A stretch of 64,000 nucleotides of DNA from Moniliella sp. 'wahieum' (lineage: Eukaryota; Basidiomycota; Moniliellomycetes; Moniliellales; Moniliellaceae), in assembly GCA_003971905.1 (NCBI GenBank), contig RSEE01000165.1, positions 1 to 64,000 of the forward strand, in the 5' to 3' direction. Position numbers and translations under genes: made by a program. Positions within the stretch are counted from its first letter, which is position 1. Every line of letters begins with the position of its first letter. Below the pieces are notes generated by a model. That model was not told the origin of the DNA. It searched no databases and saw only the letters and a program-made list of their open reading frames with translations. Below, piece by piece: positions 57,506 through 64,000 of the stretch.

Positions 57506-58228
57506 CGCCTGCCTCCTCGTCCGGCGCGCCCCATGGAGAAGGCGGAGAGCACGGTGGATTTGGATCTTCGCATTCCACCTTGGGCATCCCACTTTCTGCT
57601 TGTAATTGCCAACTGCCACGCCCACCAGGCTACTGCTACTGGCAACTGGCAACTGGTAATTGATCACTAGCAAACGATAGCAACTAGTCGCGTGAGTGCA
57701 GTGAGTACTGTCAGTACCGAGTATACTGCGTTTTCGCGAGTCTGATGCAATATCAGGTCTCCAACGTCGGTTCAATCCAATGTCCAAGGTCCAATGCGTC
57801 CCTTCCCTCTCTCTTCCCACCTTCTTCCTCGCTTCCTACTACCTCTTGCCAACTGCAAAATGCACTTCCCTCCCGCGTCGCCGTCCGTACAGAACACCCT
57901 TGTTCCCCCCTGTTTTTCCCCTCAGCGACGCACCCTAATCGGCATGCATCGTGCCGCGGACCTACCCTGCCTGCCTCTCTTCAGATCTGATCTCACTCTC
58001 AGTACTCAGTTTGCCTAGGGCCTAGGGCTTAGAAACTGCCGCGACAGAGACGCACCAGAAAGCCAGAAAGACGCAGACACGCGCCCCCCACCCCGTTCGT
58101 CCAACCTCCGTTTCGTTTCACTAGGTCACGCCGGTCGATCCCTCCGGCCCCTCCCGAGGCTCAAGTCACATAGCACATGGCGCACAAGTCGCTATACCAC
58201 AGAGTAGTCACTACCCAGGTCAGGGGGC

Positions 58229-58256
58229 TCAGCGCTCACGCTCAGGCCTCAGGCCG
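58229..58256. repeat. Mixed heptamers GCGC and GGCC
   Basis: TCAGCGC, then TCACGC (one base short), then TCAGGCC twice, directly joined. Confidence 0.9.
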
Positions 58257-58506
58257 GCCAACAGTTCGTAAGTTCGTTTCCTGAGGTTCAGCCTCGGCAC
58301 GCTCCAGGCCGGACTGCGCCATTGATATCTGAGAGTATTCGGAGAAGTACCTCAGTACTCAGTTTCGGGCCAGGTATAGTCCCCCGGTCCCCCATTAGCG
58401 TTCAGTACGTTCAGCGCAATAGACCAGTGGAAGCGCCCGCGCCTCGCTAACTAGACCGACCGGAAAACGCCAGTATTCATCGCGGGCCAGAGACGGGCAG
58501 CGACGC

Positions 58507-58546
58507 ATGTCACCATGTCACCATGTCACCATGTCACCATGTCACC
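58507..58546. repeat. ATGTCACC octamer x5
   Basis: Five perfect tandem units of 8 bp, a relative of the CATG heptamer with one extra C. Looser copies lie at 58672-58682 and 59889-59975. Confidence 0.95.
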
Positions 58547-59888
58547 ACTTGGCATCCAATCTCGAATCTTGAAGGACTATCCTGCGACCTGCATCCCCCG
58601 TCGTCCTGTCGTCCTGTCGTCCTTGCAGATCTCGCACAGGACATCATGGTATCGGTACTTGGGTTCGTGCCACCATGTCACCGCGGTTCCAGCTATGCAC
58701 TATGGCTGGCTATACTGCTACTGCATACTGGCCCAGGCTAACTGCATCAATGCCATCCATGGTGGCGCCGCTTGCCCTCGCCAATCGATCGAATCGATCT
58801 ACGATCGACGATCTAATCTCCGTAATAGTCGAAAAGTCGTAATAGTCGCAATAGTGCCTACCACATCCACCGGTTCAGCCGTAGGGACCGTCGGGGGTGT
58901 GGTGCATGGAGAGCATCCTCGCCATCATCAGCAGCGCCTTTTCCTTTTTTCTTTTTTTCTTTTTTTCTTTTGGTCAAAGGAACTCTCCTATTGGCCCCAC
59001 CATATGTCTCTCCAGGTCACTGTATCAGTCACTATGTAGGAGGGAGATTGCTTCGGATGCCGACAGGTATTCATTCAGCTGCATGGAATGGCGCCTTATA
59101 TACCAGAGGAGAAGGAGAAGCTATCACACGGTAGACGACGCGTGATGAGGGGAAAGAGACACAAAGGGGGCAAGGAAGATCTAGAACAAGGATCATACCC
59201 ACATCCTGTGGGAATGTGTGTGTGATCCGTCACACTAGTCAGGGCTAGACAAGGGAGACGAAGGATTAAGGTCCTGTCAAGACGGGGGAAACGACAAGAT
59301 CTTCCGTGGGAGAAAACTGTCACGGGCTGCGGCGGACCGGAGATGGAAGGAATCCAGCAGAGAACAGATCATAAGGCCTAAGGCCTAAGGAAAGGGAAGA
59401 GCGAGAGACACAGGATGCAGAATTGGAAATTGGTGCGAACCTAGAGTCATTCGGTAACAGCCTCGGTCTGCCTCGCCCTTCCGTGGGCGAGCGGGAACGT
59501 CCATGTTTTTGTGCCAGCGCGGGACAAGAAGGGGGAGGGGGGGGAGGGCATAGGCTATAGGCATACCGGAATCCCAGGACCGTATAGACACGAACAAGAA
59601 CGCCCTTGGAGCAATGGGCGCGGGGAGCGCAGGCAAGCTCGTGGGTTTGTGCCCCCAGCACATCTCGGCCGAAAGGTATACCGCTGAGCTCAGGCTGAGC
59701 GCTTGCAAGGCGCCAGAGGGATTCCCTATGGATATGCGCACCCAGCATCGCCATTGTTTGCCATCGCGGGCAGGATGGGCAGGATGGGCAGGACGATGGG
59801 CGGGGCGCTTGTGCGCCATGCGAACCTGGTCAAGCGGGTGAACCTGGAGGGGGCCGGCGGCTGGGGGCCGGGGACGGAGGAGGGGACA

Positions 59889-59975
59889 GTGTCACCATGC
59901 CAGTCACCTGTCACCATGTCACATGGCACCTGTCAATATGTCACATATCACCTGTCAGCATATCACCTGTCAGCC
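59889..59975. repeat. Degenerate TGTCACC/TCACATG repeats
   Basis: About nine units of TGTCACC, TGTCACATG, TATCACCTG and related words, a diverged form of the 58507 array. Confidence 0.8.
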
Positions 59976-61247
59976 ATGGATCGTGACGCGTGATGGATGA
60001 TGCATGGACCTGGTGCGACACCTGTCTGGCCCTGACCCATCCAATTATCCATCCGACATCCCCCGCTCGGCTGGCCTCGGTGTCGGGGCCAACGGGGGGC
60101 AAGAGCGCGCAGCCGAGCGCGGATAGTGCAAATGTCGACAATGCGAATGGGAGCGCTAGCTCAGCGCTGCGCGGCTGAGCGCTGAATTTCTGATATGAGA
60201 TCTGGGATCGGAACGGCAGCGTTGAACGTTGAGGTTCGAGTCCAGGGTTCAGGAGGCCTGAAACGAGTAATGGCAACGAGAGGCCCAGCGGGATAGAGAT
60301 CTCGTCCAAGGGCAGCGGCTACTCGTGGCGGATCGAACCCATGGAGTATGGATAGGATGGATGATCGATGATCCGTCGAAACGAAGGCCGGCTACTCTGC
60401 TCAGCTCAGCACTGGGGAGCGTTCAGGTGAACTTCAACTTCAACGTTTTGAGGCTCCCCTCTAGTGCACTAGTCACCGTTGCTCAGTCGAGCATGGCGGG
60501 CGCGGGTGATGCACAGAGGGAGGGAGGGGAGGCAGGATGGAGGATGAATGATGGATGGTGGATGATGGATGATGCGAAAAATCGCCCGACTGTGTGTGTC
60601 TCATAGTGTCTCGCACGCCCCGCCTGGCGCCGTGCGGGGGTGTGGGGCGGGGCGAGTGTGGAGCGGCGGCCGGGGGTGGGGCGATGGATGGCCTGGCGAG
60701 GGCAGCTGGGATGGGATGGGCTGGGATGTGTGCGAGCACAGTGCGGTTGCGGACGGACCAGGCGCGGGCGCGGACATGGGGCATGGGACACACACGCGAT
60801 GCCGCGGGCCCGTGTTGCTGCTGGTGCGCAGGCAACGGCAAAGCACGCCTCCTCTGCCCGGCAGCGCGGCGGCAGACGCACTGCCCCCCACGTCCGCCGC
60901 GCATGGCGCCAGAGCACAGAGTGTACCGAGTAGGAGGAGTACTGAGTGTGCTGAGGTCACATGTGGGCACTGCGTAACCGAGTACCGAGTGCCGAGAGCG
61001 CCAAGCGCGGTGCCAGTGGAGTGTCTCCCGCGGAGATGCCGGACCCCGTGGGGACAGCCCCCACGCAGCGCCAGAGCCACGCCAGATACTCAACCCGTCG
61101 GGGTTTGTTTGGCCGCGGCCGGGTCCCAGGTCGGATTCTGGTCTGATGCACTTGGCTCATGCTTTAAAGCGCTGCCGCCGCGCTGGGCCCGCCTTTTTAC
61201 CCGTCTGTCTCTTGGTGCCCTGCTCGCCAGTACGTCTTTCCTTTGGC

Positions 61248-61352
61248 CCACCACCACCACCACCACCACCACCACCACCCCCTCCTTCCTCCGTCTGCAT
61301 CTGCATCTGCATCTCCATCTCCATCTCCATCTCCATCTCCATCTCCGTCTCC
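61248..61352. repeat. CCA and ATCTCC microsatellites in the ABC-transporter leader
   Basis: CCACCA run at about 61248-61280, then CATCTG/CATCTC hexamers at about 61297-61352. Both end within 30 bases of the likely ATG at 61381. Confidence 0.9.
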
Positions 61353-61380
61353 GTCGTCTGTGTGCGCAGCGACGACCAGC

Positions 61381-64000
61381 ATGAGCACCCCTTACCCCCC
61401 AGCCCGGGCGGCAGCACCCTCGACGACCCCCACGCCGCCGCCCATCTCGCCTCGCCAGTCTCTCATCCCGACAACCCGTCTCTCGGCGAAAAGAGCGCCG
61501 CCAAGGCCCTCTCGCCCCTGCCCAGCTCCTCCGACCCGCCCGACAAGCACGACAAGCACGACACGCCTCCCGAAGAGCACCACGTTGATGTGGAAAAGGC
61601 CAAAAAGACGTTTGCCGATGCCGAAAAACACTTCCGCTCCGTCTTCAAAAGGCCAAGCGCGACATTGAAGCCGAGCCAGACGAGCAGGATCAGTTCAACT
61701 TGCGCGACTACCTCTTGAGCCATGCCGACGACGCTGCCCAGGCCGGCTGGAAGTTCCGCAGCCTCGGCGTGTCCTGGTCCAACTTTAGTGTGCGTGGCAA
61801 CCGCAAGTCAGAACCTCAAGGTGCCCACCATCCCGCGCATGGCCGGCTTGGAACTCATCGGCCCTTTCCTCACCATCCTCAAGGCCGTCCACATCAACCC
61901 GTTCCCGGTCAAGGAACGTTTTTTGATTCAAAACTTTGATGGCTGCGCCAAGCCGGGCGAACTGGTCTTGGTCATTGGCCGTCCGGGCGCCGGATGCTCC
62001 ACGTTCCTCCAGGCCATTGCCAACAAACGCAATGCCTTCCTCGGCGTCGATGGCGAGGCCACTATGGCGGCATCAGCGCCGACGAGGTCCGCAAACACTA
62101 TGCTGGCGAAATCGTCTACTCGGAAGAAGACGATAACCACCATGCTACCCTGACCGTGGGCCAAACGTTGGACACGGCCTTGCGCCTCAAACAACCCGCC
62201 CACTCCTTCCCCGGTTACACCCAGAAAGAGTTCCGCGCCGAAGTGTTGACGACGCTGCTCAAGATGCTCAACATGGAACACACACGCAACACGCTCGTCG
62301 GCAGTGCTACCGTGCGCGGCGTGTCGGGCGGCGAGCGCAAACGTGTGTCGATCTTGGAAACGTGCTGCACCAATGGCTCAGTACTGTGCTGGGACAATGC
62401 GACGCGTGGCCTGGACGCGTCAACGGCTTTGGACTTTGCCAAGACAATGCGCGTCTTGACGGATGTACTGCAGACCACGTCGTTCTTGACGGCGTACCAG
62501 CCTCGAGGGAATCTTTGATCTCTGCGACAAGATCTTGGTTATCGAAGGCGGTCGGTGCGTGTACTATGGCCCGCGCAGCGAGGCACGCCAGTACTTTGTC
62601 GATCTTGGGTTCCTTGACCGCCCGCGGTCCACGTCGAGCGACTGGATCACCACCTGCTTCGACCCCAAGACGCGCGAGTTCCAAGAGGGCCGGTCTGAGA
62701 AGGACGTGCCGTCGACCCCGGAAGAACTGGAAGAAGCTTACCGCAGTAGCAAGGTGTACGTCAACACGATTGCCGAGCGCGATGCCTACAACGAATCTGT
62801 CGCCGACAATACCTCGAACCAAGACCAGTTCCGCGAATCCGTCCGCGAAAGTAAACAAAGTACGCCGGCCACCACACGCCTGTACAACGTGCCGTTCTGG
62901 ACACAGGTGTACGTGCTGTTCCAGCGCCAGATGAAGATCCTCCTTGGCGATCCATTCGATATCTTCATGGACTACTTTACTGCCATCTCGCTCGCTCTCT
63001 TGTCTGGTGGCCTGTTCTTCAAGCTGCCTACAACCAGCAACGGTCTCTTCTCCACCCGTGGCGGTGTCGTCTTTATCCTCCTTCTCACTCAAAGTCTTCA
63101 CACTTTTGCCCAACTCTCGTCTCAAATGCAGTCCCGCCCCGTTTTGGCTCGACAACTGACCTTCACCATGTTCCGTCCCGCTGCCTCCCCATGGCGCAGA
63201 TCATGGCCGATCTGCCTCTCGCCGTGCCGCGCGTTACCATCTTCATGATCATTCTCTACTTTATGCTGGCCTTCGTACGTCCCCCTCAACCCTACACTAC
63301 TCCCTCTTTTTTCCTGTTTTCCCGTGCCAATGCTAACCCCACACTTTTTTTGCCCGTTCCTCCCTCAGGTCTCAATGCGGGCGCGTTCTGGACCGCCTGG
63401 CTGATCATCATCCTCAGTTACTTTGTGTTCAAGACACTGTTCACCATGTTTGGCGTCATGTGCCGTGACTTTTACGGCGCTGCGCGTCTCGCCGCCGTGC
63501 TCATCTCCATCATGGTCCAATGGGCAGGTTATGTCCAGCCACTCAAGTTGCAACACGGCTACGTCAAGTGGATCACTTACCTGGATCGTGCGTTCGGTTC
63601 CCCCCCCCCCCCCCTCTCCTTCCCCCATCCCCTGTTGCTCTGATTGATCCGCAAGAGATACTGTACTGACCACGTCCATGCGGTTGCGTTTTTCTGTTTG
63701 TGTGCGTGGCTGTGGTTGCGTCGGTGTACAGCGGTGTACTACAGTTTCGAAGCGCTGTTGATCAACGAAGTGAGTTATTTAACGTTTTCCTGCGACGGCG
63801 CACAAATCGTGCCTTCGGGCCGGGGTACCATGTCGGCTTGGGCCCAACCAGGTCTGCACCCTGCCCGCTCAACGCCAGGAAGCACGGTGGTCCACGGGCA
63901 AAATTACCTCGATGTCGCCCTTGGTTTCACGCGCGGCCACTTGTGGCGCGACGTCGGTGTGCTGTTTGTGTTTTTGGTGGGCTTCTTGGTCATGACGTGC
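61381..64000 (+). CDS. PDR-type (ABCG) multidrug transporter, 5' part
   Basis: Plasma-membrane ABC exporter of the fungal pleiotropic drug resistance group. Start MSTPYPPARAAAPS at 61381; the gene is cut by the right window edge. A charged leader (HVDVEKAKKTFADAEKHF, FNLRDYLLSHADDAAQAGWK, LGVSWSNFSVRG) leads into NBD1. Walker A is GRPGAGCST (61977-62003), with Cys in place of Lys as is normal in NBD1 of this group. Then the signature VSGGERKRVSI and Walker B VLCWDNATRGLDAST, again with the group's D-to-N change, then LVIEGGRCVYYGPRSEARQY. The first membrane domain has VYVLFQRQMKILLGDPFDIF, ISLALLSGGLFFKL, PLAVPRVTIFMIILYFMLAF, and after an intron (63275-63368) AFWTAWLIIILSYFVFKTLF. A second intron lies at 63588-63731, then VYYSFEALLINE and DGAQIVPSGRG. 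NBD2 lies beyond 64000. About six frame changes. Confidence 0.92.

Larger units (their letters stand above)
55179..61380. other. Gene-poor block, third
   Basis: About 6.2 kb with no recognised gene. It holds simple sequence (TTTGCC 55795-55835, GGATGGGTGGAT 56395-56425, ATCAGAGATCCG 56510-56565), heptamer repeats and the CACCAC/ATCTCC tracts in the leader of the ABC transporter. The long open frames around 60600-61100 are GC-rich chance frames without any domain. Confidence 0.55.

Noticed and set aside
58507-58546. Possible CRISPR-like array
   Set aside because: Eight-base tandem units without spacers in a eukaryotic chromosome; a microsatellite.
60149-60245. tRNA-like A-box (TAGCTCAG) and B-box (GGTTCGAGTCC)
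   Set aside because: The ends do not pair into an acceptor stem and no anticodon arm fits; the A-box-like word is part of a GCGC-core heptamer (CTCAGCGC).

Overview
The window is one end of a fungal chromosome. It opens with three copies of the telomere repeat TAACCC (TTAGGG on the other strand) and carries about eighteen protein genes of ordinary eukaryotic, mostly housekeeping, type. High GC in coding DNA, short introns with GTGCGT, GTACGT or GTATGT donors and CTGAC-type branch sites, and the gene set (Kex2-like protease, prohibitin, AP-3 delta, cullin, PDR-type ABC transporter, GH30 glucanase) point to a basidiomycete, perhaps of the smut/Malassezia side. The exact taxon cannot be read from this sequence.

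Layout. 1-3400: telomere and a PH-domain gene (-). 3400-9070: gene-poor subtelomeric DNA with phased 7-bp repeats, a dispersed repeat and a broken Ty1/copia reverse-transcriptase fragment. 9078-27448: an unrecognised gene with a duplicated motif (+), an RA-PH adaptor (-), AP-3 delta (+), a large PPR protein (+), an alpha/beta hydrolase (-), a kexin (+) and prohibitin 1 (+). 27989-37400: a cullin, mitochondrial aspartate aminotransferase and a probable mitochondrial Sls1-like protein, all (-). 37400-40700: no recognised gene. 40708-41925: aldo/keto reductase (+) with a TATA box. 41926-45820: a second gene-poor block. 45821-55178: membrane-anchored GH30 glucanase (+), V-ATPase subunit a lacking its centre (+), an unrecognised gene (+), and a PWWP protein (-) divergent from an MTM1-type mitochondrial carrier (+). 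55179-61380: a third gene-poor block. 61381-64000: a PDR/ABCG transporter (+) that runs off the right edge.

Three points matter to a reader. First, nearly every conserved gene changes frame several times through single-base gains or losses, including genes expected to be essential such as prohibitin. The simplest reading is an indel-prone assembly, so the coordinates below span the whole broken gene and 'CDS' does not mean one open frame. Second, the gene-poor blocks are built largely from tandem or mixed heptamers of the form TCA+NNNN, where NNNN is usually a 4-bp palindrome (CTAG, GTAC, ACGT, GCGC, GGCC, CGCG, AGCT, TGCA, CATG, TCGA). Different cores sit next to each other in phase. This is the most unusual structure seen. 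Third, the V-ATPase gene lacks roughly 250-270 codons, including the region expected to hold the essential proton-path arginine.

The genes do not form one pathway. Several act in trafficking and the secretory route (AP-3 delta, kexin, V-ATPase subunit a) or in mitochondria (prohibitin, aspartate aminotransferase, PPR protein, Sls1-like protein, MTM1-type carrier), which is normal for fungal gene order.
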